From the NCBI GenBank assembly GCA_903933935.1, contig CAIZMB010000021.1:1-55957 (forward strand): a stretch of DNA of 55,957 bases, read 5' to 3'. The notes beneath the pieces were generated by a model. The model saw nothing but the letters and a program-made list of their open reading frames with translations. It was not told the DNA's origin and did no database searches. Shown piece by piece: positions 1-8,271 of this stretch. The DNA is from an uncultured Cytophagaceae bacterium (GTDB lineage Bacteria > Bacteroidota > Bacteroidia > Cytophagales > Spirosomataceae). Made by a program: the position numbers and the translations under genes. The first letter of the stretch is position 1. Each line of letters starts with the position of its first letter.

Positions 1-671
1 TCGCTAAACAAATTCTAAGCATCCAAAATGATTTAGCGCATACGCACGCAAAACTAATTGCTGTTACAAAAACGAGGTCAATCGACGAGTTAAATTTAAC
101 GTACCAAGCAGGAATATTTGATTTTGGGGAAAATAGAGTTCAAGAACTGGTAGAAAAACAAGCTATCCTACCCAAAGATATTCGTTGGCATCAAATAGGC
201 CACCTGCAAACCAATAAGGTTAAATACATCGCACCCTTTGTTCACCTCATTCATACCGTAGATTCTTTGAAATTATTAGTGGAAATAAACCAACAAGCCA
301 TTAAAAATAACCGAATTATTAAATGTCTATTCCAAATGTATATCGCTCAGGAAGAAACAAAATTCGGGTTGCTTACTAATGAATTATATGAAATTCTAGA
401 AAATCCGATCCTGGCTGAATTAAAAAATATCCAGATTGTTGGACTCATGGGCATGGCCAGTTTTACGGAAGACACGAATCAAATAAGCAAAGAGTTTACC
501 AATTTAGCCCAGTTATTTCATGAATTAAAATCAAACCAGACGGCCCTAAACTTAGGAAATGTTAACTGGGAAGAACTCTCCATGGGAATGTCCAGCGATT
601 ATATATTGGCCGCAGAACAGGGCTCAACTTTAGTCAGAGTGGGATCCGCTATTTACGGAGCTCGGAAATAA
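1..671 (+). CDS. YggS/PLPBP-family pyridoxal-phosphate homeostasis protein (5' end outside window)
   Basis: The 5' end is cut off by the window; the first complete codon is at 3 and the frame stays open to the TAA at 669-671. Family hallmarks are visible: the PLP-lysine segment AVTKT (Lys codon 69-71), FGENRVQE, WHQIGHLQTNKVK, and a C-terminal MGMSSDY and VRVGSAIYG. The family is a monomeric fold-III PLP protein, cytosolic, that buffers free PLP and influences amino-acid and keto-acid balance; no enzyme activity is established. The first ATG-like start inside the visible part (267) is internal, not the real start. The last 23 bases overlap the convergent BatA-domain gene. Identification is firm; the start cannot be given. 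Confidence 0.93.
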   Translation, partial: AKQILSIQNDLAHTHAKLIAVTKTRSIDELNLTYQAGIFDFGENRVQELVEKQAILPKDIRWHQIGHLQTNKVKYIAPFVHLIHTVDSLKLLVEINQQAIKNNRIIKCLFQMYIAQEETKFGLLTNELYEILENPILAELKNIQIVGLMGMASFTEDTNQISKEFTNLAQLFHELKSNQTALNLGNVNWEELSMGMSSDYILAAEQGSTLVRVGSAIYGARK

Positions 672-2670
672 TGTTACGCCGGCTATAAAAAACAATCGCC
701 ATTTCGATCAAAAAGAAACACAAGGATGCGATAAAAAAATACAGCGAAAGGTCTGTAGAAACTTCACCGCCAAATGAGACATCTTTCAAGTTTGCAACCT
801 GAATATTTTGTTTTCCATTATAGTGAGCTTGAATTTCATCTCTAGATAATTGTCGCATATCACTTTCCTTTAGCGGATAATTGATCGCCAAATTCAACAT
901 TTTTTTATCCCGAATATTAACTTGCCAAAAGCCTGAAAAATTCCTATCCAATAGGTCTGGCCACTCACAAATCCATTGAGTTCCTGTCCATTTTTGCTCG
1001 GGGATCCACGATTGCTTCCCCTTTATCAAGGTTACTAAACCTTTTTCAGAGCTACTGAATTTGTAGGTCTTTGGAGCCGAAATTTGAAATGTATTTGAAA
1101 AAACGGTCGCTGACAAATGACTAATATTATTATTCAAGGCCATTTCTTGGAAAACAGGAAGAAATAATCCATGCTTGAAAAAGCCATCTGCCTCGTTGGC
1201 AATCTCTCCAGAGAAAACATACATCGATCCGGCGCCTAATTTAAACTGCGACAAAAAAGGCTTTCCATTGACATATTCAAAAATGGGTGAACCCCCGTCC
1301 CATTGTAGATATGAATTTGAATTAAACATTTCTAAATTTTTCTTAAACGATGATTGTTCAAGAATGGAATTAAAAAACCGCAAATGCTTAATGGGTAAGC
1401 GAACGGCCGATGCACGATTTAAAGTCTCCTGCTTAAATACATTTCCTTGGCTTGCAAAATGTGAATTAAGCCGATTAATTTCTTCATTATTTAATGGAGC
1501 ACTTGGCAAAAATACGAGTGCATTTCCTTGCTTAACCCAATTAGAAATTAGCTTTAATGATCCATTAGAGAATAAACTTAAATCATTCAAAATCAAAAAT
1601 CCTTTAATTTTTGAGAGATTTGCCAACAAGCTTTCCCGGTTCAACGAATGAAAATCAAACAGAGAATCATTCAAAAAAACCGTTGAAATATATTTTTCAC
1701 GTGACATCCCCTCCAACATATAGACATCTTTTGACTCCGGTATTTCTAACATAAAGGAATACACATTATCAAATAATACCTGATCATCTGAAATCAATTT
1801 AGCCTTAATTGGCCTCTTGCCATAAAGACTAATTCCAAAATCTAGCCATTTCGCTTCGCCCTCTTTCAAATTAATATTCTCTGTTGATATAGGGAAATCA
1901 TCCAAATAAAGGCTCAACTTTTGACCCTTTGCTGCCATGTTCCCAATATTCTTAATCCGAACTTTCAAATTAAAAGGACGCCCAATTTGAATCTGAGAGG
2001 CGCTATTGGAAAGACTATCCACCACTATGTTGGCTGATGATGAAATTGAGATCGGTACAATTTGAACCTCAAAATTTTTAGGAAATTCAGGCCAAGGGCT
2101 GGATCGGGAAAAATCTGAAACCCAAATGATGTTAGGTCTAGATCCCACCTTCTGTTCAGCATTAATCTCTGCGACCCGATCTACAATTGATTTAGGATTG
2201 CCAATTCGATTGCTCATTTTTAAACTAGGCCACATATCATACACATCGTTCCAAGTTTTACTTTCAAAATCAGCATTCTGAGCTGAATTTAAAAGTAAAA
2301 ATACCGGCTTTTTCGATCGAGGTAATGCCGCCGCCAAGGAGTTAAATGCAAGCCGATTCCCCTCCATGAGTCCCACATGATTATCCACAAACAAATAAGT
2401 TTGAGAGGAATTATCTGTTTGCAATCCTTGTCTTTTAGGCTGAGAAAAGGCTAATATCAGTGCTGCTAAAGCCAAAATTCGAACCAACAATAAAACTAAA
2501 TCATGAAGAAAGCGAAATCCTTTCCCTTGAGTTGGGGTTCCCTTCAAGACTCGAATGTCAGAGAAATATAAAGTAGATGCGCTCTTTTTATTGATGAAAT
2601 GCAGCCAAAGGGGAACCCCAATGCTCAATAGTCCCCATAAAAAAAGTGGCTGCCCAAAACTGATATTCAT
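649..2670 (-). CDS. BatA-domain membrane protein with degenerate vWA-like region
   Basis: A 673-residue protein. The N-terminus matches the BatA (aerotolerance) N-terminal module: a first membrane segment near residues 8-23, the LHFINKK stretch, then a second segment near 58-78. A long soluble region follows, with a von Willebrand-like start (YLFVDNH around 90) lacking a clear MIDAS DxSxS, and a final membrane helix near 643-665 before a short basic tail. The topology suggests a large periplasmic body held by helices at both ends. Homologues with this layout are frequent in Bacteroidota, but the role is not established. No MoxR or BatB partner lies next to it, unlike in bat operons. The ATG at 2668-2670 lies only about 13 bases after the greA terminator. 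The 3' end overlaps the YggS gene by 23 bases. Confidence 0.8.
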   Translation of the reverse strand: MNISFGQPLFLWGLLSIGVPLWLHFINKKSASTLYFSDIRVLKGTPTQGKGFRFLHDLVLLLVRILALAALILAFSQPKRQGLQTDNSSQTYLFVDNHVGLMEGNRLAFNSLAAALPRSKKPVFLLLNSAQNADFESKTWNDVYDMWPSLKMSNRIGNPKSIVDRVAEINAEQKVGSRPNIIWVSDFSRSSPWPEFPKNFEVQIVPISISSSANIVVDSLSNSASQIQIGRPFNLKVRIKNIGNMAAKGQKLSLYLDDFPISTENINLKEGEAKWLDFGISLYGKRPIKAKLISDDQVLFDNVYSFMLEIPESKDVYMLEGMSREKYISTVFLNDSLFDFHSLNRESLLANLSKIKGFLILNDLSLFSNGSLKLISNWVKQGNALVFLPSAPLNNEEINRLNSHFASQGNVFKQETLNRASAVRLPIKHLRFFNSILEQSSFKKNLEMFNSNSYLQWDGGSPIFEYVNGKPFLSQFKLGAGSMYVFSGEIANEADGFFKHGLFLPVFQEMALNNNISHLSATVFSNTFQISAPKTYKFSSSEKGLVTLIKGKQSWIPEQKWTGTQWICEWPDLLDRNFSGFWQVNIRDKKMLNLAINYPLKESDMRQLSRDEIQAHYNGKQNIQVANLKDVSFGGEVSTDLSLYFFIASLCFFLIEMAIVFYSRRNIISELRK

Positions 2671-2682
2671 AAAAGCTAAAAT

Positions 2683-2713
2683 ACAAAAAATCCCAACGAA
2701 TTAGGTTGGGATT
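2683..2713 (-). terminator. Intrinsic terminator after greA
   Basis: A perfect 9-bp stem (2705-2713 with 2689-2697) with a 7-base loop is followed, reading the minus strand, by a run of six T. It sits 25 bases after the greA stop and 13 bases before the BatA-gene start codon. On the plus strand no U-tract follows, so it acts for minus-strand transcripts. Confidence 0.85.
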
Positions 2714-2737
2714 ATAAAATTCAATGAGTCAAGACTT

Positions 2738-3211
2738 TTATCTCGAGATCGATATAATTTCAAATTCTAAGGTTCCGGCGGGAGCCGTAATCTGAGCTAA
2801 ATCACCCACTTGCTTTCCAAGCAATCCTTTACCAAACGGCGAAGATGCGGAAATTTTACCCGTTTTTAAATCTGCTTCCTCTTCAGAAACAATCGTATAA
2901 GTAACGATCATTCCATTCTTCGTATTTTTGATCTGAACAATCGAGTAAATCGATACTTTAGAAATATCGATGGTAGATTCATCTAACACTCGGGCATTGG
3001 CGACCACCTGCTCTAATTTTGAAATTTTTAATTCCAATAAACCCTGTGCATCTTTTGCCGCATCATATTCAGCATTTTCACTCAAATCTCCCTTATCTCG
3101 AGCTTCGGCAATTTGCTTTGCCATATCTTGACGTCCTTGAAATTTCAAAGAATGTAATTCAGCCTTTAACTTTTCAACTGCCTCAGCTGTATAATATTGA
3201 AATTGTGCCAT
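2738..3211 (-). CDS. greA: Transcription elongation factor GreA
   Basis: 157 residues, the normal GreA length. GreA inserts its coiled coil into the RNA polymerase secondary channel and triggers cleavage of backtracked RNA. Residues 1-75 form the antiparallel coiled coil, with the tip motif GDLSENAEYDAA carrying the two acidic residues (Asp42 and Glu45) that hold the catalytic Mg2+. Residues 80-157 form the FKBP-like domain that binds polymerase (SPFGKGLLGKQVGD). The start is an ATG at 3209-3211. It is monocistronic: a terminator follows the gene, and a candidate promoter plus terminator-like hairpin precede it, suggesting leader attenuation. Confidence 0.97.
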   Translation of the reverse strand: MAQFQYYTAEAVEKLKAELHSLKFQGRQDMAKQIAEARDKGDLSENAEYDAAKDAQGLLELKISKLEQVVANARVLDESTIDISKVSIYSIVQIKNTKNGMIVTYTIVSEEEADLKTGKISASSPFGKGLLGKQVGDLAQITAPAGTLEFEIISISR

Positions 3212-3234
3212 CTTAATAATTTATTTAGATTCCT

Positions 3235-3268
3235 AAAAAACAAAATAGAACGGCTTCCGACCGTTCTA
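3235..3268 (-). terminator. Terminator-like hairpin in greA leader (candidate attenuator)
   Basis: An 8-bp perfect stem (3261-3268 with 3246-3253, TAGAACGG half) with a 7-base loop is followed on the minus strand by TTTTGTTTTTT. It lies about 24 bases upstream of the greA ATG and downstream of the candidate greA promoter, with no other minus-strand gene between. It therefore would act on the greA leader itself. In E. coli, greA also has a leader terminator that yields the GraL RNA; the sequences are unrelated and the parallel is inference. Confidence 0.65.
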
Positions 3269-3351
3269 CGTAATTTATTTGTAGTTTTGTCTCAGATGCC
3301 GAACTAGAATAAATGTTTATTTATCAACACGTAATCTTATTTTTTACCCGA

Positions 3352-3383
3352 CAAAGGTAATTAAAAAGCGATATTTTCCCAAA
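3352..3383 (-). promoter_or_regulatory. Bacteroidota-type promoter for greA
   Basis: Reading the minus strand: TTTG (3383-3380), a 20-base spacer, then TACCTTTG (3359-3352). This matches the TTTG / TAnnTTTG consensus of the Bacteroidota primary sigma factor. It predicts a start near 3345 and a leader of roughly 135 nt containing the hairpin at 3246-3268. Confidence 0.6.
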
Positions 3384-3434
3384 ACAATTTATTCGAAGAC
3401 AAATTCTGCCTCTTTCATTTTTAATTTTTAAAAT

Positions 3435-4352
3435 ATGCGCATCATATTTTTTGGAACTCCAGATTTCGCAGTAGCAAGCCTCGAAGCATTAGTTCAATCA
3501 AAATTTGATGTGGTGGCCGTTGTCACAGCTCCCGATAAACCTGCTGGAAGAGGCCAACAAATTCAAGCTTCACCGGTTAAAATTTACGCTGAAAAAACAG
3601 GATTGCCCATTTTGCAACCCTTGAAACTGAAGGATCCAGAATTCATAGATACCTTAAAAAGCTTACGCGCCGATTTACAAATCATAGTTGCCTTTAGAAT
3701 GCTTCCCGAGCAAGTATGGAATATGCCCCCTTTGGGAACTTTTAACTTACATGCATCACTTTTACCGCAATATCGTGGGGCTGCTCCCATCCATTGGGCT
3801 ATTATAAACGGTGAAAAAGAAACAGGGGTGACTACCTTTTTTCTTCAACATGAAATAGATACCGGCGACCTATTATTTCAAGAGACAGAGGCGATTCATC
3901 CAAAAGATACCACAGGGGATCTCTACGAAAGACTGATGAAAAAAGGCGCAAATTTAGTAGTTAAAACAACGCAAGCCATTGTAGACCAGCAAATTAAACC
4001 TCAAGCTCAAAAAGAAAGTCAAGACCTAAAGATTGCTCCAAAGCTCACCAGAGAAACCGGATTAGTCCACTGGTCAAAAAATACCGAAGAAATACATAAT
4101 CTTATTCGGGGCATGAATCCATTTCCAGGAGCACACACGCTATTCCAAGGAAAAAACTGTAAAATTAGTTCCGTAAATCCCCATCCTGAAACCATCCCAT
4201 CATTAGGGATAGGCATTTGGGACACGGACCAAAAAACATACCTCCGAGTAGGTTGCGCTAACGGATATATCGAAATCCTAGAATGGCAAATGGAAGGAAA
4301 AAAGAAAATGAAAATCGAAGATTTTCTCCGCGGATATTCCTTTAATTTTTAG
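3435..4352 (+). CDS. fmt: Methionyl-tRNA formyltransferase
   Basis: 305 residues. It formylates initiator Met-tRNA using 10-formyl-tetrahydrofolate in the cytosol. The N-terminal formyltransferase Rossmann fold begins MRIIFFGTPDFAV. The catalytic triad of the family is present: Asn104, His106 in NLHASLLPQYRG, and Asp142 in EIDTGD. The C-terminal OB-like domain for tRNA binding runs from about 205 to the end. The ATG at 3435 gives the standard N-terminus. It is divergent from greA and overlaps the convergent M15 peptidase gene by 11 bases. No strong promoter is obvious; a lone TAGTTTTG at 3282-3289 lacks a -33 partner. Confidence 0.97.
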   Translation: MRIIFFGTPDFAVASLEALVQSKFDVVAVVTAPDKPAGRGQQIQASPVKIYAEKTGLPILQPLKLKDPEFIDTLKSLRADLQIIVAFRMLPEQVWNMPPLGTFNLHASLLPQYRGAAPIHWAIINGEKETGVTTFFLQHEIDTGDLLFQETEAIHPKDTTGDLYERLMKKGANLVVKTTQAIVDQQIKPQAQKESQDLKIAPKLTRETGLVHWSKNTEEIHNLIRGMNPFPGAHTLFQGKNCKISSVNPHPETIPSLGIGIWDTDQKTYLRVGCANGYIEILEWQMEGKKKMKIEDFLRGYSFNF

Positions 4353-5343
4353 CCGCAAACGAATAAACACCCAAAGGATAAAAATACCCTGAGTCCCGAT
4401 TTTTAATATACACCCAACCGGATTGCTCGTGCACATAAACATAGCCCGTCGAAACATGCTTAAACTGCTCAAACCATTCTGCAGATAATTCCTTAGGTAT
4501 CGGAATAGCTTGCTTACAAGCACAAATTTTTTGAACCCTATTTTTATTGAGCTCTACGATTAATTGGCGTGTGTCTTCCACCAAATCGGCCTGACCACGA
4601 CCAAAAGCACTCGCATAATTTTGCTCATAAATTTCTTTGAAACGAATATATTCGAACGCTAATCCAGGAAATTTTTGCACCAAATTAGCCCCGTTAGAAA
4701 ATGCTTGTATATGACCGGCATCCGGGAAACCCACAAAATCACCGCCCCAAAATGCGCCCAAATCTTTTGCCAAACTGCCCAAACGTGCATATAAATTGCT
4801 CCGACGTAAATAACGTCCTCGCCGATATATTCCTACATCCACCGCTAAATTAAAATTATGTAATGAAAGTGCGGTCATTGAACGACCCCGATTTAATAAT
4901 TCCATTTGCCTAGCTAATCCTCTTTCATTTTGAAGAAACTTCAATCGATATCCCTTAGGGTTGAAAACTTTAGCAAGGGAATCTTTTAATGATTTAAAAT
5001 TCTCAATTTCTTGGGCCAAAGTGTTTCCCCAGACCAACAAAGGATCGTCTGTCATATTGCTTAATGCCAATAAATTTTCCTTTTTTATTGAAGCCGTGTC
5101 AAAAGAATATTTTTGGGATTTAATCCCCGTTGTATTCTCAATGAAAAAGTCTAAATGTGTCGGGATTTGATCTTGGCTTTCCACTCGAACTCGTTCTCGA
5201 AACATCCATTGCAAATCTTCGAAATTCACTGATTTGACTGATTGCTTATGGCAATCCAATGGCAATGAATCTATTTCTTGAACTCCGTAAACGGTAAAAC
5301 CACAAAAAATTAAAATGAAAAATAAGCAGATTTTCAGAGGCAT
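4342..5343 (-). CDS. M15-family peptidase (peptidoglycan L,D/D,D-peptidase type), exported
   Basis: 333 residues with an N-terminal signal peptide (hydrophobic 4-20). The M15C-like zinc site is visible: SLHNFNLAVDV supplies His162 and Asp169, and FPDAGHIQ supplies His211. The usual SxHxxGxAxD motif is altered because the conserved Gly is Asn or Leu here, but the metal ligands are kept. The family cuts peptide crosslinks of peptidoglycan in the periplasm. A C-terminal extension of about 100 residues (from ~235) follows the peptidase core and is of unknown role. Its ATG overlaps the stop of the upstream LysM gene by one base (TAATG), so the two are translationally coupled, which supports a shared wall function. 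Confidence 0.8.
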   Translation of the reverse strand: MPLKICLFFILIFCGFTVYGVQEIDSLPLDCHKQSVKSVNFEDLQWMFRERVRVESQDQIPTHLDFFIENTTGIKSQKYSFDTASIKKENLLALSNMTDDPLLVWGNTLAQEIENFKSLKDSLAKVFNPKGYRLKFLQNERGLARQMELLNRGRSMTALSLHNFNLAVDVGIYRRGRYLRRSNLYARLGSLAKDLGAFWGGDFVGFPDAGHIQAFSNGANLVQKFPGLAFEYIRFKEIYEQNYASAFGRGQADLVEDTRQLIVELNKNRVQKICACKQAIPIPKELSAEWFEQFKHVSTGYVYVHEQSGWVYIKNRDSGYFYPLGVYSFAAKN

Positions 5344-5978
5344 TATTTGATAGGAATGACCAAAGTCTCCCCACGTAAGGTCACGTCCTCCGACTTATGA
5401 TTTGCATCCATGATGGATTTTTTTGACACTTTATATTTTTCAGCCACGACTCTTAAAACATCTCCTGGACCGACCGTATGAATCGCTTTTATTTTGACAT
5501 TTACTTTGCTGCCACCCTTAAACCCATCTGAAATACTAGGGTTCATTGATTTTAATTGGTCCACCGTAAGTCCAAACCGCTTAGCCACACCATTCAAAGA
5601 TTCACCTTTCTCAGCTGCATACGAATAGGCTTTTCCACTAGGCTCTACGACTTTTTCCTCCGGAATTTTTTGCGCCTCAGCTTCTTGCTTTTGTGCCTCC
5701 AAAGCTAACTCTGCCTTTTGAACAGAATCCTTTTGTTGGGAACTATCGACGGAAGAAACCGTTGACGTAGAATCCACAATAATCGACACAGGCGGCTCCA
5801 TTAAAACCTCATCCTCCGCTAATTCTAATTTCTCAGCCTTAGCCAACTCCGTATTTTCTGGGCCTAAAAAATGCTCATACCCAACAAAAACTAAACCCAC
5901 AAGCGTAATTAATAACACAAAAAGTGTGATTAATGGCAAATTTGAACTTGAACTTTCTTTTAAAAAAGGAATTTTCAT
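5343..5978 (-). CDS. Membrane-anchored protein with two LysM domains
   Basis: 211 residues: a short cytoplasmic tail, one membrane helix (about 14-33), an acidic low-complexity linker rich in Glu, Ser and Ala (40-115), then two LysM repeats (117-161 and 165-210) ending in the typical LVIPIK. LysM binds the GlcNAc-X-GlcNAc of peptidoglycan, so the protein should tether the inner membrane to the wall or position a partner. The partner is probably the M15 peptidase, whose start codon overlaps this stop. It starts 9 bases after purE in the same operon. No catalytic domain is present. Confidence 0.85.
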   Translation of the reverse strand: MKIPFLKESSSSNLPLITLFVLLITLVGLVFVGYEHFLGPENTELAKAEKLELAEDEVLMEPPVSIIVDSTSTVSSVDSSQQKDSVQKAELALEAQKQEAEAQKIPEEKVVEPSGKAYSYAAEKGESLNGVAKRFGLTVDQLKSMNPSISDGFKGGSKVNVKIKAIHTVGPGDVLRVVAEKYKVSKKSIMDANHKSEDVTLRGETLVIPIK

Positions 5979-5987
5979 GTGTAAAAT

Positions 5988-6473
5988 TTATAAATTATCT
6001 TGTGTTTTTTGACTCATCACCGCTACTTTTTCCACTAAATCTTTTTTATACAAATCAAGTTTTTCAGATAAAGATTCGTTTGAAATGGCCAGCATTTGAA
6101 CCGCTAAAATTCCGGCATTTTTAGAAGCATTAAGCGCAACGGTAGCAACCGGTACACCATTCGGCATTTGCAGAATTGATAAAATAGAATCCCATCCATC
6201 GATCGAGTTAGAAGACTTTACAGGAACGCCAATAACCGGCAAAATGGTTGCAGACGCAATCATACCAGGCAAATGAGCCGCGCCGCCAGCACCGGCAATA
6301 ATCACTTGGATTCCTCGCGATCTTGCATCTTGCGCATAGGTCAACATTTTAACCGGGGTTCGATGAGCTGAGACAATATCCACTTCAAAAGGGATACCAA
6401 ACTCCTTACATACATCAATCGCGTCTTGCATCACTGGCAAATCCGAACTGCTACCCATGATAATTCCTACCAT
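5988..6473 (-). CDS. purE: 5-(carboxyamino)imidazole ribonucleotide mutase, class I PurE
   Basis: 161 residues from the ATG at 6471-6473. The reading frame can be extended three codons to a TTG at 6482, but the ATG gives the usual MVGIIMGSSSDL start. PurE converts N5-CAIR to CAIR in purine synthesis. The class I signature is complete: GSSSDLP, SAHRTP, and GAGGAAHLPGM. It lies directly after purK (12 bases from this ATG), the usual pairing that makes N5-CAIR and rearranges it. The operon then continues into the LysM and M15 wall genes. Confidence 0.96.
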   Translation of the reverse strand: MVGIIMGSSSDLPVMQDAIDVCKEFGIPFEVDIVSAHRTPVKMLTYAQDARSRGIQVIIAGAGGAAHLPGMIASATILPVIGVPVKSSNSIDGWDSILSILQMPNGVPVATVALNASKNAGILAVQMLAISNESLSEKLDLYKKDLVEKVAVMSQKTQDNL

Positions 6474-6485
6474 ATTATTCAATAT

Positions 6486-7619
6486 TTAACTTATTACACG
6501 AATCAAATTTCTAACTTTCTCTGCCTTTTCCTCAATTTCAATTCTTGAATCTCCCAAAATAGTTACATGTCCCATTTTCCTAAATGGCTTCGTTATTTTC
6601 TTCCCATATAAGAAAGGATGAACCCCCGGAATAGCCAAAATCTCTTGCAAACCCTCATACTTAACCGGTCCCGTACATCCGTCTTCGCCCAATAAATTCA
6701 ACATGCCCGAAAAGCATTTCGAAGTTGTTTTTCCTAAACTAAGTCCAGAAATTGCACGCAAATGTTGTTCATATTGTGAGGTTTCATTAGCCCGAATAGT
6801 ATGATGACCCGAATTATGAGGCCTAGGTGCTATTTCATTTATTAAAATTTCGCCGTCGGACGTTAAAAACATTTCAACCGCCAATACACCCACCATCCCT
6901 AATTGAGCAATTAAATCGATGGCAATTTTTGATGCCTTTGTTTCAATTTCATTCGAAATATCGGCCGGTGAAACAAGAAATTCAACGAGGTTATGAACCG
7001 GATGAAACACCATTTCCACCGCAGGGAACGCAGAGATTTCACCCTTTGCATTTCGAGCGACAATCACCGCCAATTCTTTTGAAAAATGAACCGCCTTTTC
7101 TAAAAGCCCTGGTTCGTTAAAACCTAAAGAAATGTCGGACTCATTCTGTATCAACTGTACCCCGCGGCCATCATATCCTCCTTTACCCAATTTATGAAAA
7201 GCAGGTAAAAATGAAATGTGATTTTGAATTTCTTTGGCAGAATCAATCAAGACGAAATCGGCTGTCGGAAAACCGTGCTCCTTAAAAAATTGCTTTTGCA
7301 AACGCTTATCTTGAATCATTTTCAAAATATGCGGTTGGGGATACACTAATTTCCCCTCATTTTCCAAGCGCTCCAAAGCATCCACATTTACATGTTCAAT
7401 TTCGATACTAATCACATCATGCGATTGGCCAAACGAATACACCGTATCAAAATCTTGAAAGGAACCCTGGACAAAATGCTTGGCCATCAAACGACATGGG
7501 GCCTCCGCGTCAGGATCTAAACATGAAATTTCAAAATCCAAATCAATCGCCGCTTGTAAAAGCATGCGACCTAGCTGGCCACCTCCCAATAAACCTATTT
7601 TTGGCAATGCTTCAGACAT
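6486..7619 (-). CDS. purK: 5-(carboxyamino)imidazole ribonucleotide synthase, PurK
   Basis: 377 residues. An ATP-grasp enzyme that makes N5-CAIR from AIR, bicarbonate and ATP. Visible signatures are the N-terminal GLLGGGQLGRML nucleotide-binding start, the KLGKGGYDGRG loop, and the ATP-grasp metal site EILINEIAPRPHNSGH near residue 255-270. The start is an ATG at 7617-7619. It is the first gene of the minus-strand operon purK-purE-LysM-M15 and is divergent from the DUF6580 gene, with 97 bp between them. No minus-strand TAnnTTTG element is evident in that gap. Confidence 0.96.
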   Translation of the reverse strand: MSEALPKIGLLGGGQLGRMLLQAAIDLDFEISCLDPDAEAPCRLMAKHFVQGSFQDFDTVYSFGQSHDVISIEIEHVNVDALERLENEGKLVYPQPHILKMIQDKRLQKQFFKEHGFPTADFVLIDSAKEIQNHISFLPAFHKLGKGGYDGRGVQLIQNESDISLGFNEPGLLEKAVHFSKELAVIVARNAKGEISAFPAVEMVFHPVHNLVEFLVSPADISNEIETKASKIAIDLIAQLGMVGVLAVEMFLTSDGEILINEIAPRPHNSGHHTIRANETSQYEQHLRAISGLSLGKTTSKCFSGMLNLLGEDGCTGPVKYEGLQEILAIPGVHPFLYGKKITKPFRKMGHVTILGDSRIEIEEKAEKVRNLIRVIS

Positions 7620-7661
7620 AATTTGAATTAGAATGGGTAAAATTACTGCTTTTGTTTTACC

Positions 7662-7697
7662 TTTGGAAATTATTTAGTCTCCTAAAAAATATATTTG
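7662..7697 (+). promoter_or_regulatory. Candidate promoter for DUF6580 gene
   Basis: TTTG at 7662-7665 and TATATTTG at 7690-7697 with a 24-base spacer, slightly longer than the usual 19-23. The -7 element lies 19 bases before the ATG at 7717. Confidence 0.4.
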
Positions 7698-7716
7698 ACT
7701 TTTACGTTAACATTAA

Positions 7717-8271
7717 ATGACAAAAAGAACTCTCGTACTTATCGGATTTTTAGCCTTAGCAGTAGCCAGCAGATTATTTATTTTAGGAGGAACCAACTGG
7801 GTTAATTTCTCACCTATTGCCTCAATGGCCTTATTTGCAGGAATCTATTTTAATCAAAAAATTCAAGCCATTTCTTGGACTATTTTAGCTGTTTGGCTAT
7901 CCAATTTACTCTTAAATAATTTCTTGTATACTGAATACTACCCTAGCTTTTCTTTTGGATTTGAAGGAGTTCACATGGGTATTTTTGCACTTATCACCTT
8001 ATTAGGAAGTAGGCTAAATCAGCAAAAAATCACCGCTTTGAATTTTATCAGTACCAATTTAGTTTCAGGTATAGGATTTTTTCTATTGTCAAATTTCGCA
8101 GTTTGGCTTTCTAGCGATATCATTTATGCCAAATCCATTCAAGGCTTATTAACTTGCTATGCAGCTGGAATACCATTTCTGAAAAACACTCTTGCAAGTC
8201 AATTCATATTTTCAGCCATTTTCTTAGGCTCTTTTGAATACCTAAAAAATCGAATTCCCGCACTGAATTAA
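7717..8271 (+). CDS. DUF6580-like multi-pass membrane protein
   Basis: 184 residues, almost entirely hydrophobic with five to six predicted membrane helices. It carries the NFSPIASMALFAG pattern near the N-terminus and a conserved FAVWLS...GLLTCYAAGIPF segment, both characteristic of the DUF6580 family, which resembles ECF-transporter S components. By fold it may bind a small molecule in the membrane; the substrate is unknown. No ECF ATPase lies nearby. The gene has its own candidate promoter, and its stop shares TTAA with the convergent amidohydrolase stop. Confidence 0.65.
   Translation: MTKRTLVLIGFLALAVASRLFILGGTNWVNFSPIASMALFAGIYFNQKIQAISWTILAVWLSNLLLNNFLYTEYYPSFSFGFEGVHMGIFALITLLGSRLNQQKITALNFISTNLVSGIGFFLLSNFAVWLSSDIIYAKSIQGLLTCYAAGIPFLKNTLASQFIFSAIFLGSFEYLKNRIPALN

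Noticed and set aside
1175-1651. 158-codon plus-strand open frame opposite the BatA-domain gene
   Set aside because: Lies wholly inside a well-supported gene on the other strand; no recognisable protein pattern.
3282-3289. Plus-strand TAGTTTTG as a promoter of fmt
   Set aside because: No TTTG at 19-23 bases upstream, and about 145 bases from the start; too weak to call.
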